From Nostoc sp. NMS2 (GTDB lineage Bacteria > Cyanobacteriota > Cyanobacteriia > Cyanobacteriales > Nostocaceae): 33,607 nucleotides of DNA. Positions 22,348 to 31,305 of the stretch are shown piece after piece. The notes beneath the pieces were generated by a model. It searched no databases, had not been told where the DNA came from, and saw only the letters and a program-made list of their open reading frames with translations. The stretch covers positions 1 through 33,607 of the forward strand of contig NZ_JABXKH010000039.1 in NCBI RefSeq assembly GCF_017115105.1. Direction: 5' to 3'. Every line of letters starts with the position of its first letter. Position 1 is the stretch's first letter. The translations under genes and the position numbers were made by a program.

Positions 22348-23214
22348 TCATTTATTACCTGCTTGCACACGCCCTTTTGTCCCTTGTGTTACCTTCACTT
22401 GTGACTCTTCCTTGCTGGAGTTAACCATTTTAACCAAGTGCTGATTTAGATAACTTTGCGCTGAGATATACAAGCTTTCCCAAATCTCTTGGTTCCGACT
22501 GATTTTAGTTCCAACTGTATTACCTGCTGTTTTCTCTGACACCAAATATTTGCGGAAGTAGTTATTCCACAAGTGTTGGAGGAAATCTTCGGCGAATTCG
22601 TTAAACGGCAGAATCCATTTATACTCCTTGTCCAAAAATACCCGATATGATGCGATTATTGGTAGTGCCAGGTCAGTTGGCGCACCAAACCCGAATGAAT
22701 ACTTGCTGTCAGGCAACAACGTAGTTTTACGTATATCAATTGATGCTAAATCGTTGGAACCCTTTCTTCTAGGGTTACTGATATGTTCTTGGATTATTTC
22801 GTAGAGTCTTTGTTCTATCCATAGAGCATGAGTCAAGAGAGGCAGTAAGGCGGTTAATCTTTCCCTTTCTGCGTCTGTAATGTTACTTGGAAGACTCATC
22901 CCTGCTGGGTGTTTGGTTCGTTTATTGCCGTCGGGGTTGTATTTATTTCTGTCAAGGCAGTAAAGGAGCTTGAGCAAATGGGTGACATTGCACTGGGCAT
23001 TTCTGGGAGCGCCGCTTTGGTTTTGATAATAGGCAATGCGGAATTTTCTATCTTCTTTCTGTTCTAACTGGGCTAAATACTGCTTGATGAATTTGTAATC
23101 ACCCCTAGCGTTGACTTGGGAGCGAGAATCTACTGGCGTTGTCGTGTTGGAGGCCAAGGCTATATCCTTAGCCTCGTCTTCCGAGAGTCCAATGTGGATG
23201 ATCGCCTGAATCAA
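22348..23214 (-). CDS. AIPR-family (abortive infection) protein, C-terminal part
   Basis: 288-residue frame with only a TTG as possible start, which overlaps the stop of the upstream frame (TTGA). LSEDEAKDIALASNTTTPVDSRSQVNARGDYKFIKQYL matches the AIPR region where 'IA.ARNTS..V...SL.....F.FIK' is expected, just after the GGHT motif carried by the other frame. The remainder is helical with no motif I can name. Together with 23211-23558 it makes ~403 residues. The normal link between the two motifs seems shortened, so the gene is probably broken by a frameshift or small deletion. AIPR proteins are phage-defence proteins of incompletely known mechanism. Confidence 0.6.
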   Translation of the reverse strand: MIQAIIHIGLSEDEAKDIALASNTTTPVDSRSQVNARGDYKFIKQYLAQLEQKEDRKFRIAYYQNQSGAPRNAQCNVTHLLKLLYCLDRNKYNPDGNKRTKHPAGMSLPSNITDAERERLTALLPLLTHALWIEQRLYEIIQEHISNPRRKGSNDLASIDIRKTTLLPDSKYSFGFGAPTDLALPIIASYRVFLDKEYKWILPFNEFAEDFLQHLWNNYFRKYLVSEKTAGNTVGTKISRNQEIWESLYISAQSYLNQHLVKMVNSSKEESQVKVTQGTKGRVQAGNK

Positions 23215-23558
23215 TGACTAGCAACTTGGGTTAATACTGTGTGCCCACCGTTGATAATCCCATCACTACCGCCCTCGTTAGCTTCTAAGACTTCTAGCTC
23301 CAGTTCAGTTTTGTTCTTGATAGGCTTAACTTTATTGGCTGACAGAACGATTCCACTGTGACGAGAGAAGAATTTTTCGGGTTCGGTTGTCAGTGAGTCG
23401 AAGACTTGTCTGTAGGTCGCACTTTTGCGGTTCGGTTCGCGGATGTTCGGTTCTAGTGGCAGGTCTATAGGGAACGAGTCTACATGGGCGGTGGCGATGA
23501 TGCAATTGGGGTTGGCTTGAAAATAGTTATCTATCTTAATATTCCAAGTCTTGGGCAT
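23211..23558 (-). CDS. AIPR-family (abortive infection) protein, N-terminal part
   Basis: 115 residues from an ATG (MPKTWNIKIDNYF...). REPNRKSATYRQVFDSLTTEPEKFFSRHSGIVLSANKV resembles the conserved N-terminal AIPR segment, followed by EANEGGSDGIINGGHTVL with the family's NGGHT motif. The frame stops six residues later, where the family normally continues, and the continuation is found in the next frame (22348-23214). Likely the 5' half of one interrupted gene; a translationally coupled two-gene arrangement is the less likely alternative. Confidence 0.6.
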   Translation of the reverse strand: MPKTWNIKIDNYFQANPNCIIATAHVDSFPIDLPLEPNIREPNRKSATYRQVFDSLTTEPEKFFSRHSGIVLSANKVKPIKNKTELELEVLEANEGGSDGIINGGHTVLTQVASH

Positions 23559-23631
23559 AGTTTGTTTTCGTTAAATTCGTTTTGGACTTATGGAGAAAGG
23601 AGAGGATAGGTCTATTGGGCGATGCTCAATC

Positions 23632-23990
23632 TCATTGCTGGGTATCGGTTGTGGGCGATTGATAAATTTGACGCAATTCGGAAATAGTACTCACCGTTTC
23701 TAGCCCTGAAAGAATTGCTTTTAATTGCTCCACATCTTCAATTGTTGAAATGGATGGTAACAGGCTTAACCCAACAGTCCCAAATCTCAGTTTTAACCCT
23801 AATTCAATCCCTTCTAGTAGTCCTAACCGAATACCACTGCGTTCAAAAGAAGTAACATACTGCATACGTTGCTCTGCCTCCAATTGTTCTACTTCAAAAA
23901 GAAACTCTCCTTCTAAATCTGAGGGGAGTGTCAATACCTAGTCTACAAAAGCCAATAAGTTTAGAACATCCTCACGCTCAAAACCCTGCA
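23632..23990 (-). pseudogene. Rpn-type (PD-(D/E)XK transposase-like) protein, C-terminal remnant with nonsense codon
   Basis: A minus-strand frame reads QGFEREDVLNLLAFVD, then TAG, then VLTLPSDLEGEF...LGLLEGIELGLKLRFGTVGLSLLPSISTIEDVEQLKAILSGLETVSTISELRQIY. The last part is the typical C-terminus of Rpn / DUF4351-type proteins of cyanobacteria. FVDWVLTLP is the usual sequence, so the TAG replaces a Trp (TGG) codon. Everything upstream of ~23990, including the nuclease domain, is missing and replaced by an ISAzo13 fragment. An ATG-less 100-residue product from ~23934 is possible but unlikely to matter. Confidence 0.6.
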
Positions 23991-24409
23991 AACAAGTTTA
24001 TCCAACAAGCCAGCATATAATGATTACGGCTGATTGCGGTGGTAGCAATAGTTATCGCTCACGATTGTGGAAATTGAAGCTACAAGAATTAGCAACCCAG
24101 ACTGGTAAAACTATTCATGTGTGCCATTTTCCTCCAGGCACAAGTAAATGGAATAAAATTGAGCATCGCTTGTTTTGTCACATTACCCAAAACTGGCGAG
24201 GCAGACCATTAACCAGCTTGCAAGTTGTGATTAATCTAATTCGCAATACTACCACCACACAAGGATTAGAAGTTGAGGCTAGATTAGATCCAAATCTCTA
24301 CAAAACGGGAATCAAGGTTACAGACCAAGAGCTTGATACTATCGCAATCGAACGAAATTCTTTTCATGGTGAGTGGAACTATATTATCAAACCCAAAGCA
24401 GTCAGTTAA
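23985..24409 (+). pseudogene. ISAzo13-family transposase, C-terminal fragment
   Basis: From ~23990 the frame reads QVYPTSQHIMITADCGGSNSYR..., followed by CHFPPGTSKWNKIEHRLF, NWRGRPLTS, TTTQGLEVEARLD..LY.TGIKVTD and FHGEWNYIIKP. This is the DDE-type C-terminal third of ISAzo13 transposases; full-length proteins are ~400 residues. ITADxGGSN and the KWNKIEHR.F block carry catalytic residues, but the N-terminal two thirds are absent. The 5' edge joins the Rpn remnant without intergenic space; the stop at 24409 abuts gene A. Inactive relic. Confidence 0.8.
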
Positions 24410-25729
24410 TTGTTCAAGTTATTTTTACATAACTCCTTAGTCAAGGAACCAGAGAAATTAAAACAAGCTATAGCGATCGCTCTCAAAGAAAACCCTGACC
24501 CAAGTGTTTCAGACTTTGCGGCTGCTGCAAATATTGTGGTTCCTCAACTTCCACGCAAAAAGCAATCTATTCAGGAACCAATGGTTCCCAAAATTCAAGA
24601 ACCAGTGGTTCCTCAATTTGCTAAAGTCACAGTTTCACAACAGTCACACCCAAGGTGTGGAGAAGAAGGAACCATTGAGGCAGACGCACCGAATCGTTGG
24701 CAACAGATTGTTACCTTTGCTGATGCTGAGAGGCTGCTGATCAACAATGCTGATTTGGATGCCCCCAGCGTTCCCTTTCCCAGAGAACGCAATTACCCCG
24801 CAGAATATACGGAAGCGATCACTGCTATTGAAGAACGCCATAAACAGGAGTTAGAGGGACTTTCCCAGGAATTGACAATTGGGCTACAAACAGAGGCTAA
24901 TGCCAGAGCCGAAGCCCAGGTACAAGAGCAAATCCAATCTCTGCAACAACTATTCAAGCAACAGAAAGAAGAAAATGTTCAGTTACAGCAGCGCCTCTTG
25001 GAGATGGAAGGATTACGGAAACTGGAGATTGAGAATTTACAACTCCAGCAGCGCATTCAGGAACTAGAACACGCCGTACAAGAGCGCCCTTCTCAACAAT
25101 GGGAAAATACCATGACCCAGCAAGCGACCAAAGCGTTGAACAAACAAGTAAAACTTGCTCTGGAGAAAACTATTGATCTGCGATCACTAGCTGTTGAACC
25201 ACCCAAAGAGAATGCCCAGGAATGCTTACGGCTGATGGGCATGGCATTGAAAAACCTTGCTAGTGCTATGAACAATACCCAAGCGCTCGAAGCTGCGGCC
25301 ATAATTCTGGGAAGCGAACCTACACAATCTGCGATCACTTATCGAGCCGAGCAACTGGAAATGTTGCCCCAGGCGGTGAGTGACATTAGGGCAGTGCTGG
25401 CTAAACCGGGGTGTACTTGGCAGGAGTTTTGGGATGTTGCCCAAGAGTACGAGGTGATTAAATCAGATTATTTGGCGGAATTGACCACCCAAGAGACAGA
25501 ATTAATTGCTGCTCTCCACAAAGCATCCACTCAACCAGACACTATTGGCATCGGCTCTATCGTTGCCCACGCTGACCCTTACCGTACTTTGTATGTAGAG
25601 AGGGGCGAGGTTGTAAAGGATTTAGGCGAGGAAGTAGTGGTGGCTTGGGATTGCTGGAAGGAGCAATCGAAAAAGGCTGATAGGTATTTCCGAGATGAAT
25701 TGCGCTTTTGGAAGGGCGAAAACCAGTAG
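24410..25729 (+). CDS. Gene A (right copy): coiled-coil protein, unknown function
   Basis: 439-residue frame beginning with TTG directly after the ISAzo13 stop. The first ~10 codons may belong to the IS end, so the true start is uncertain. Residues ~11-35 (KEPEKLKQAIAIALKENPDPSVSDFAAAANI) look like a small helical domain. A Pro/Gln/Val-repetitive linker follows (QEPMVPKIQEPVVPQ). Residues ~140-235 form a long coiled coil (EERHKQELEGLSQEL ... LQQRIQELEHAV). The C-terminal half (ALNKQVKLALEKTIDLRSLA ... IGSIVAHADPYRTLYVERGEVVKDLGEEVVVAW) ends in an SH3/KOW-like segment. The truncated paralogue is at 1523-2340. Gene B follows, as at the left. Unknown family; possibly a plasmid-borne DNA-associated protein. 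Confidence 0.7.
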   Translation: MFKLFLHNSLVKEPEKLKQAIAIALKENPDPSVSDFAAAANIVVPQLPRKKQSIQEPMVPKIQEPVVPQFAKVTVSQQSHPRCGEEGTIEADAPNRWQQIVTFADAERLLINNADLDAPSVPFPRERNYPAEYTEAITAIEERHKQELEGLSQELTIGLQTEANARAEAQVQEQIQSLQQLFKQQKEENVQLQQRLLEMEGLRKLEIENLQLQQRIQELEHAVQERPSQQWENTMTQQATKALNKQVKLALEKTIDLRSLAVEPPKENAQECLRLMGMALKNLASAMNNTQALEAAAIILGSEPTQSAITYRAEQLEMLPQAVSDIRAVLAKPGCTWQEFWDVAQEYEVIKSDYLAELTTQETELIAALHKASTQPDTIGIGSIVAHADPYRTLYVERGEVVKDLGEEVVVAWDCWKEQSKKADRYFRDELRFWKGENQ

Positions 25730-25819
25730 ATAAAGACTCGCTTTGAGATAGCCAAAAAACTTAAACGCGGCATTGCAACCATGCTGCTCACATTGTCATG
25801 GAAAAATTTAGGAGGAAAT

Positions 25820-27072
25820 ATGACTACTACAGCCTTAAAAGCAATCAACGGTGGGAACAAACAGCGAAGCGATCGCAAACAGACGGATGCAGATAAATCG
25901 ATTAGACCACACTGCAAGGTATCAATTGAGGATATTAACTGGGTTCGTCAGCAACCTCCATCTGTGCAGCAGCTTTGGTTAGATTCTGTAGCAGCTGAAC
26001 AGTTTGGTGGTTCTGCTCACAAACTCGATACTAACCTCACCTACAAATCGTTCCAAAAAGCAGGTGCGGCGTTGACTGCCCAAGGATTATTTCAGTTTGA
26101 GGAAGTGTTTGGCCGCTTACCTTCCGGCAGACCAGGACTGATTAGCTACCGTGTCCGTAACCTTCACGGTTATTACAATCGCTTTTACTGGGAATCGTCC
26201 ACGTCTGGGGAAAACAATTCTTGTGACGAGAAAGCCGTCCACGCCGGGGAGAAAGTAAACCAGCCCGGACGGAATGAAAATCACCCTGGCGTGGAACAAA
26301 TTCAGTCTGATTTGGAATCATTCCAAAAGAATGGTCAAAAAAATGAGGATTTGCAAGGGTTCCAAAAACCTAACAACGTTTCTAACAACCCGTTAACTAC
26401 CTACCAACAACCAACTAAGGTTGTTGGTATGGTAGTTGGTTCTGACGCGCAAAACAAAAATTTGCGTGTTGAGGAAACGGCTCATGCGCCCTTGGGGGGC
26501 GCTTCGCCTCAGACTGTTGAAAGCGCGTCAGAACTTGAAGAATTGCCTACGGCAATGGACTGTACATCGCTAACGCTTGTGGATGTTGCACAAAGTAATG
26601 CTGCTTGGTTGCCTGAAAATCAAGATTGTGGTGTTGAGCAAAAAGACTGTTATGAAGGCACTGATTCCGCCGCATCCGTTGCCCAAAATGAATTTTCTAA
26701 CAAGGAAGCGATCGCTAATCAAACTCAGGGGCAGGTAGAAGAACAGGATTATTCCGCTTCGTTGTTGGTTAAAATTCAGTTTCGGGTGTAGACATAAAAG
26801 CGGATCATGAAGGCGAAGGTTCCGCCGCGTCTGTCCCCAGTCCTGATAAGTGGTCGCATGAAGCGATTGTAGCGAGGTCAAATATGCGACCTGTAAGAAG
26901 GGAAAAACTGAATCGAGCGGCGAATTCAGGGGAGAATCCGGGGTTTGACTTTTTGCAGGAGTGTTGGAGTGACGATCCGGCTTTGCAGATTGTGATTAAG
27001 AAGTTGCTGGCGAAGTTTCCACAGTGGGGGATTGCGATTGTGAATGGGGTGCTGGTGAAGTGGGATGAGTAG
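25820..27072 (+). pseudogene. Gene B (right copy), frameshifted
   Basis: The ATG at 25820 follows AGGAGG, which decides the start over an upstream ATG at 25781. The N-terminal block (KVSIEDINWVRQQPPSVQQLWLDSVAAEQFG ... VRNLHGYYNRFYWES) parallels the left gene B at 216-1418. The frame ends at 26791, but the conserved C-terminal block (VDIKADHEGEGSAASVP ... WSHEAIVARSNMRP ... FDFLQECWSDDPALQIV ... VNGVLVKWDE) continues in another frame to 27072. A single-base change near 26762-26790 explains it. The intact ortholog-like copy at the left supports the reading. Either a real mutation or a sequencing error. Confidence 0.7.
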
Positions 27073-27076
27073 TTAG

Positions 27077-27094
27077 GATAGTAACATTACTATC
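27077..27094 (+). terminator. Hairpin GATAGTAA/TTACTATC after gene B
   Basis: Perfect 8-bp inverted repeat with a two-base loop a few bases after the gene B stop; no T-run. Could be a terminator, RNA end or operator. The rest of 27095-27183 shows nothing I can support. Confidence 0.3.
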
Positions 27095-27183
27095 GGATTT
27101 GAAAAGAGGTCAGCGTGAACACCAAAGAAAGAATCTAGCGTTGCGCCGAGCCAAATCTTCCCAATCCTCAGTTAAATGTATAA

Positions 27184-27219
27184 ACACAAAGTTTTGTAAC
27201 AATTGTGGCTGCTTTGTGT
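27184..27219. promoter_or_regulatory. Inverted repeat ACACAAAG/CTTTGTGT upstream of the sigma-like gene
   Basis: An 8-bp exact inverted repeat with a 20-base spacer, 70 bases before the ATG at 27289. Possible binding site of a dimeric regulator in the promoter of the 27289-32076 cluster. Confidence 0.35.
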
Positions 27220-27288
27220 AAAAGTTGGGATCAATCCATGAGATATATATGAATTCGCAACTTGGTGCCTTCTGATTCGAGGTCTTTT

Positions 27289-27927
27289 ATGACTAATGAC
27301 TGGAGAAAACAACTAGATGCACAACTTAAAGAATTAGCGATCGCAGCCCAACAATACACACACCTAACCAAGGAAAAACGAATAGCTCTAACGCGGCTGA
27401 TTAATGCTATTTGGGAATCAGATAAACTTGTTCATCCTTACAAAGGTCAATTTCAACTAGTTTATGAAGATATCTATGATGAAGCAGTACAAAATTTATT
27501 TTTCTATCTTTGTCAAGACAACAATATTAATAAGTATGACCCAGAACGCGGCGAAGTGATGACTTGGGTAAATATGCTATTAACTAAACGTTTTTTCCCA
27601 GAGGCTATCCCCAAAGTTATTGGGAAAGGAAATGAAATAAATCTGGAAAGCTCTCATTGGGAAAATATACCTTCATCTCAACCTCTGTCTTTATTTGAAG
27701 AAGTAAGAGAATTTATAGAATCAGATCCAGAATTAATTTTTTGCAAGGAACACATCAAAGGTCATCCAGAGGCAAATTTTCAAGCTATAGCCCAAAGAAG
27801 ATGTTCTGGCATTTCCTGGAAAGAAATTTCGGCAGAATGGGGTATTGGAATCACATCTCTCCATAATTTTTACCAACGTTGTTTGATAAAATTTGCTACT
27901 AAGTTCCATGAATATTTATATATTTAA
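27289..27927 (+). CDS. Sigma-70-like (ECF-type) RNA polymerase factor
   Basis: 212 residues; the ATG at 27289 has GAGG upstream and replaces a TTG in the longer frame. Residues ~35-110 resemble sigma region 2 (FQLVYEDIYDEAVQNLFFYLCQDNNINKYDPERGEVMTWVNMLLTKRFF). Residues ~165-205 (CSGISWKEISAEWGIGITSLHNFYQRCLIKF) read as the region-4 helix-turn-helix. In many cyanobacteria this type of factor heads a cluster with DUF1822, CHASE2 and DUF928 genes, exactly the order here. Probable regulator of the cluster (inference). Confidence 0.75.
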   Translation: MTNDWRKQLDAQLKELAIAAQQYTHLTKEKRIALTRLINAIWESDKLVHPYKGQFQLVYEDIYDEAVQNLFFYLCQDNNINKYDPERGEVMTWVNMLLTKRFFPEAIPKVIGKGNEINLESSHWENIPSSQPLSLFEEVREFIESDPELIFCKEHIKGHPEANFQAIAQRRCSGISWKEISAEWGIGITSLHNFYQRCLIKFATKFHEYLYI

Positions 27928-27960
27928 TGTTTAATATCATCTAATCAGCTAGGTAAAAAT

Positions 27961-28932
27961 ATGAGCAAAATCATCAATAATTTAACATTTTCAGCACCCA
28001 TACCTGTGGATGGAAGACATCGAGCAGAAGAGTTACGCAGACAACAAGCCACGCAAGCAAAAAGCGAACAAGTTTTTCTCAATACTTTATCTGTGTCTTT
28101 CGTAAATTATTATTTACGTTGTATGGGATTTGAGACAGACTTGAATCAAAGTGATAGTTGGAATATCATACAACAGACACTGATGGATGTCGCTGATTTG
28201 TCGTTAAAAAACTTGGGCTTATTAGAATGTCGGCCAGTAATGTCAGATGCACAATTTGTTTATGTGCCGCCAGAAGTGCAGTCAAATCGAATTGGCTATG
28301 TAGCTGTGCAGATCAGCAAATCATTTAGAGAGGCGAAGTTGCTGGGATTTATCAAACAGGTAGAGACTGATTTATTACCCATTAATAAATTGCAACCTTT
28401 AGACAATCTATTGGAATATTTAGAAGAACTTTCTCAAGTTAAGCTTGCTGAAGTAGCTGAGAATTTGCTGAACTTAAATCAGGATTTAGTTCAATTAAAG
28501 CAATGGTTGTCAAATATTTTTGAAGCTGGTTGGCAAGAAATGGAAACCCTCTTTGATAATCAAATAGCTAATCCAAATTGGAGTCTAAGAAGTGCTAATG
28601 ATTCTTTTGTTAGTAGAGGTAAGCTGATTGATTTAGGAAAAACAGGAAACATCCAATCTGTAATTCTAGTCGTTGGCTTTATTCAAGAGAAGGAGCAGGA
28701 AATAGACATTATCGTAGAAGTACATCCTACATGGGGAGAAAATTATCTACCACCAAATCTCCAACTGATGGTGCTTGACTTTGAAGGAGTAGAGGGAGAA
28801 TCTATTATGGAAGCGCAAACTAGAAGCACTAATAAGAATATTCAATTGCAGTTTAGTGGTGAGGTGGGGGAACGTTTTAGTATTAAATTGGTCTTGGGGA
28901 ATATTAGCGTTATAGAAAATTTTCTCATCTGA
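27961..28932 (+). CDS. DUF1822 family protein
   Basis: 323 residues, soluble. It starts with LTFSAPIPVDGRHRAEELRRQQ and has NYYLRCMGFETDLNQSDSWN, CRPVMSDAQFVYVPPEV, IGYVAVQIS and WQEMETLFDNQI...WSLRS, then VHPTWGENYLPPNLQLMVLD, which match my recollection of DUF1822. A role in signalling with the CHAT-CHASE2 protein is only inferred from conserved neighbourhood. The sigma-like gene ends 33 bases before and the CHASE2 gene starts 27 bases after, so it is one operon. Confidence 0.82.
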   Translation: MSKIINNLTFSAPIPVDGRHRAEELRRQQATQAKSEQVFLNTLSVSFVNYYLRCMGFETDLNQSDSWNIIQQTLMDVADLSLKNLGLLECRPVMSDAQFVYVPPEVQSNRIGYVAVQISKSFREAKLLGFIKQVETDLLPINKLQPLDNLLEYLEELSQVKLAEVAENLLNLNQDLVQLKQWLSNIFEAGWQEMETLFDNQIANPNWSLRSANDSFVSRGKLIDLGKTGNIQSVILVVGFIQEKEQEIDIIVEVHPTWGENYLPPNLQLMVLDFEGVEGESIMEAQTRSTNKNIQLQFSGEVGERFSIKLVLGNISVIENFLI

Positions 28933-28958
28933 AGCGAAAAACAATAGGAGTGCTGCAA

Positions 28959-31292
28959 ATGAGAAAGTTAGTTGTTCTAAAGCTAGATGGCGATTTGGAG
29001 TTAGGGGTCCGGGTAACGCTGGAGATTGGAGAAGATGGCAAACGCCCCAGCATAGAAATCTCTGGTCACTTACCTCCTAATCTAAAAATAGCTAAAGCAA
29101 TTGACGAGTGGCGATCGGCTTATTCTAATTTAGGAAATGGCCGGATCAAAGCCAAAAAAATTATTTACGATGGTTCTATTTCTCAACGGCGTGATGACTG
29201 TCAAAACAAAGTTTGTGAGTTGCGATCGCACTTAAATCACTGGCTAGAGTCAGAGTCATTTTGGCGGATTCGAGAAAAATGGCTTAAACACTTAATGCCC
29301 AATGAGGAAGTACGAGTGCTAATTCGCACTGATTCTATGCAGCTAGAGAAACTTCCTTGGCATCTATGGGATTTGCTCGATCGGGACTATACCAAAGCCG
29401 AAGTAGCTTTGAGCGTTCCAGAGTTAGAACAAATAACTACATTGCAGACATCTACCTACAGACAGAAAATCAACATATTGGCGATTTTGGGCGATAAAGC
29501 TGGTATTGATGTGGACAAAGACTGCGAATTACTAAAAAAATTACCCAATGCTACCACAACCTTTTTGACACAGCCCCAACGCGATCAGATCAACGATCAT
29601 CTGTGGAACCAATCTTGGAACATTTTATTTTTTGCTGGTCATAGTAAAAGCGAGGGTGAGACTGGTCGCATTTATATTAATGACCAAGATAGTTTAACAA
29701 TTACAGACCTGAAATATGCCCTGAGAAATGCCGTCACCAATGGGTTACAGTTAGCGATTTTCAACTCCTGTGATGGATTGGGATTAGCGCGAGAACTACA
29801 AGATTTACATATTCCCCAAATTATTGTCATGCGGGAACCTGTGCCCGATCTTGTGGCACAAGCATTTTTAAAACATTTTCTGGCAGCTTTTTCTTCAAGC
29901 GTATCTTTATATATTGCAGTTCGCACTGCCAGAGAAAAACTGCAAGGATTAGAGGATAAATTTCCAGGGGCAAGTTGGCTGCCGATAATTTGTGAAAATC
30001 CTGCTGCCATACCCATGACTTGGCCAAAGCCCCGGATTAAATCTAATATTGGCTTACTCGTAAGGGGATTGCTAATGAGTGTGATGCTCACCATCAGCGT
30101 GCTAGGAGTTCGGCAAATGGGAGGATTGCAAACATGGGAGTTACAAGCTTACGATCAATTAATGCGATCACGTCCCCAAGAAAAGCAAGATCCGCGCCTG
30201 TTGATAGTCACTGTTACCGAAGAAGATTTTCAGTTACCAGAACAAAAGGAAAGAAGAGGGTCGCTTTCGGATCTAGCACTAACCCGACTTTTGGAAAAAC
30301 TTGCACACTTGGAACCCAAAGCTATTGGTTTAGATATTTATCACGATCAGTCATCACAACCCAATCAAGCTGCTTTGGCGGCTAGGTTGAAAACAGATGA
30401 CAGACTTTTTGCAATTTGCAAAGTTCAAGAACTCACAAAAGAACGTCCCGGAATTTCACCTCCTTTGGGGGTGACGCTAGAACGCCAAGGATTTAGTGAT
30501 ATTGTCCCAGACTCAGACCACGTTCTGCGTCGTCATTTATTGGCAATGCAAGCAGCAGACTTAACCTCTCGTTGTACTGCACCCTACGCCCTTAATGCTC
30601 AACTGGCATTCCACTACTTGGAAGCAAAAGGTATCTCTGCAAAATACACTGATTCTGGAGATTTGCAGTTAGGCAAGGTTGTTTTTAAGCAGTTGCAGCC
30701 TCATAAGGGTGGCTATCAACAGGCGGATACAGGCGGCTACCAAATATTGCTCAATTATCGGTCTGTTCAAGGTTCTCCTGAAGAAATTGCTCCTAAAGTC
30801 ACACTCACAGATGTTCTTCGCGGTAAAGTCAACCCTGAACAAGTCAAAGACCGAATTGTTCTTATTGGGACTACTGCTCAAAGCTTTCGTGATTATAGTC
30901 CTACCCCATACATGACTGAGCAAGGTTTTTCCGAAGAAATACCAGGGGTGATTCTGCAAGCACAAATGGTGAGTCAAATGGTGAGTGCGGTGATGGATGG
31001 GCGGTCTTTGATATCAGTTTTGCCCATTTGGGGGGAAGTTTTGTGGATTTGGAGTTGGTCAGTAGTTGGAGGTGTGTTTGCCGTAGTTGGAGCAGTGGCG
31101 ATCACAGCAAGCGATCGCTCAAAACTATATTTAGTATTGGCGGGAGGAGGTGTACTTGGAGTCTTATACGTTTTTTGCTTAACTCTCTTTTACCAAGGGA
31201 TTTGGGTTCCCCTAGTTCCGTCAGCTTTGGTTTTAGTAGCTACTGGCGGCACAGTAGGAATTTATCTATTTTTACAACAAAGCAGAACTTGA
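28959..31292 (+). CDS. CHAT-CHASE2 membrane sensor protein
   Basis: 777 residues from ATG 28959, with AGGAG eight bases upstream. The N-terminal ~350 residues carry a CHAT (caspase-like) domain: NILFFAGHSKSEG with His228 and LAIFNSCDG with Cys271, the expected His/Cys pair, then IVMREPVPDLVAQAFLKHFL and ASWLPIICENP. A membrane segment lies at ~363-385. A CHASE2 extracellular sensory domain (~390-690) contains LQAYDQLMRSRP, LDIYHD, PGVILQAQMVSQMVS and GTTAQSFRDYSPTP. Three membrane segments finish the protein. CHASE2 senses unknown signals; CHAT domains are protease-like. There is no kinase or cyclase output, so signalling would be via the CHAT domain or protein contacts (inference). Third gene of the cluster. 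Confidence 0.88.
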   Translation: MRKLVVLKLDGDLELGVRVTLEIGEDGKRPSIEISGHLPPNLKIAKAIDEWRSAYSNLGNGRIKAKKIIYDGSISQRRDDCQNKVCELRSHLNHWLESESFWRIREKWLKHLMPNEEVRVLIRTDSMQLEKLPWHLWDLLDRDYTKAEVALSVPELEQITTLQTSTYRQKINILAILGDKAGIDVDKDCELLKKLPNATTTFLTQPQRDQINDHLWNQSWNILFFAGHSKSEGETGRIYINDQDSLTITDLKYALRNAVTNGLQLAIFNSCDGLGLARELQDLHIPQIIVMREPVPDLVAQAFLKHFLAAFSSSVSLYIAVRTAREKLQGLEDKFPGASWLPIICENPAAIPMTWPKPRIKSNIGLLVRGLLMSVMLTISVLGVRQMGGLQTWELQAYDQLMRSRPQEKQDPRLLIVTVTEEDFQLPEQKERRGSLSDLALTRLLEKLAHLEPKAIGLDIYHDQSSQPNQAALAARLKTDDRLFAICKVQELTKERPGISPPLGVTLERQGFSDIVPDSDHVLRRHLLAMQAADLTSRCTAPYALNAQLAFHYLEAKGISAKYTDSGDLQLGKVVFKQLQPHKGGYQQADTGGYQILLNYRSVQGSPEEIAPKVTLTDVLRGKVNPEQVKDRIVLIGTTAQSFRDYSPTPYMTEQGFSEEIPGVILQAQMVSQMVSAVMDGRSLISVLPIWGEVLWIWSWSVVGGVFAVVGAVAITASDRSKLYLVLAGGGVLGVLYVFCLTLFYQGIWVPLVPSALVLVATGGTVGIYLFLQQSRT

Positions 31293-31305
31293 GGCATAAA
31301 TAAAA

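Noticed and set aside
22185..22370. 61-aa minus-strand ORF downstream of the AIPR gene
   Set aside because: No ribosome site or motif, overlaps the AIPR 3' end; judged chance.
26490..26515. Palindromic repeat GCGCCCTTGGGGGGCGC inside gene B as a mobile repeat
   Set aside because: The paralogue at ~780-806 has related sequence at the same place, so it is part of the gene rather than a new insertion.
29672..30094. 140-aa ORF antisense to the CHAT domain
   Set aside because: Shadow of a well-supported gene.
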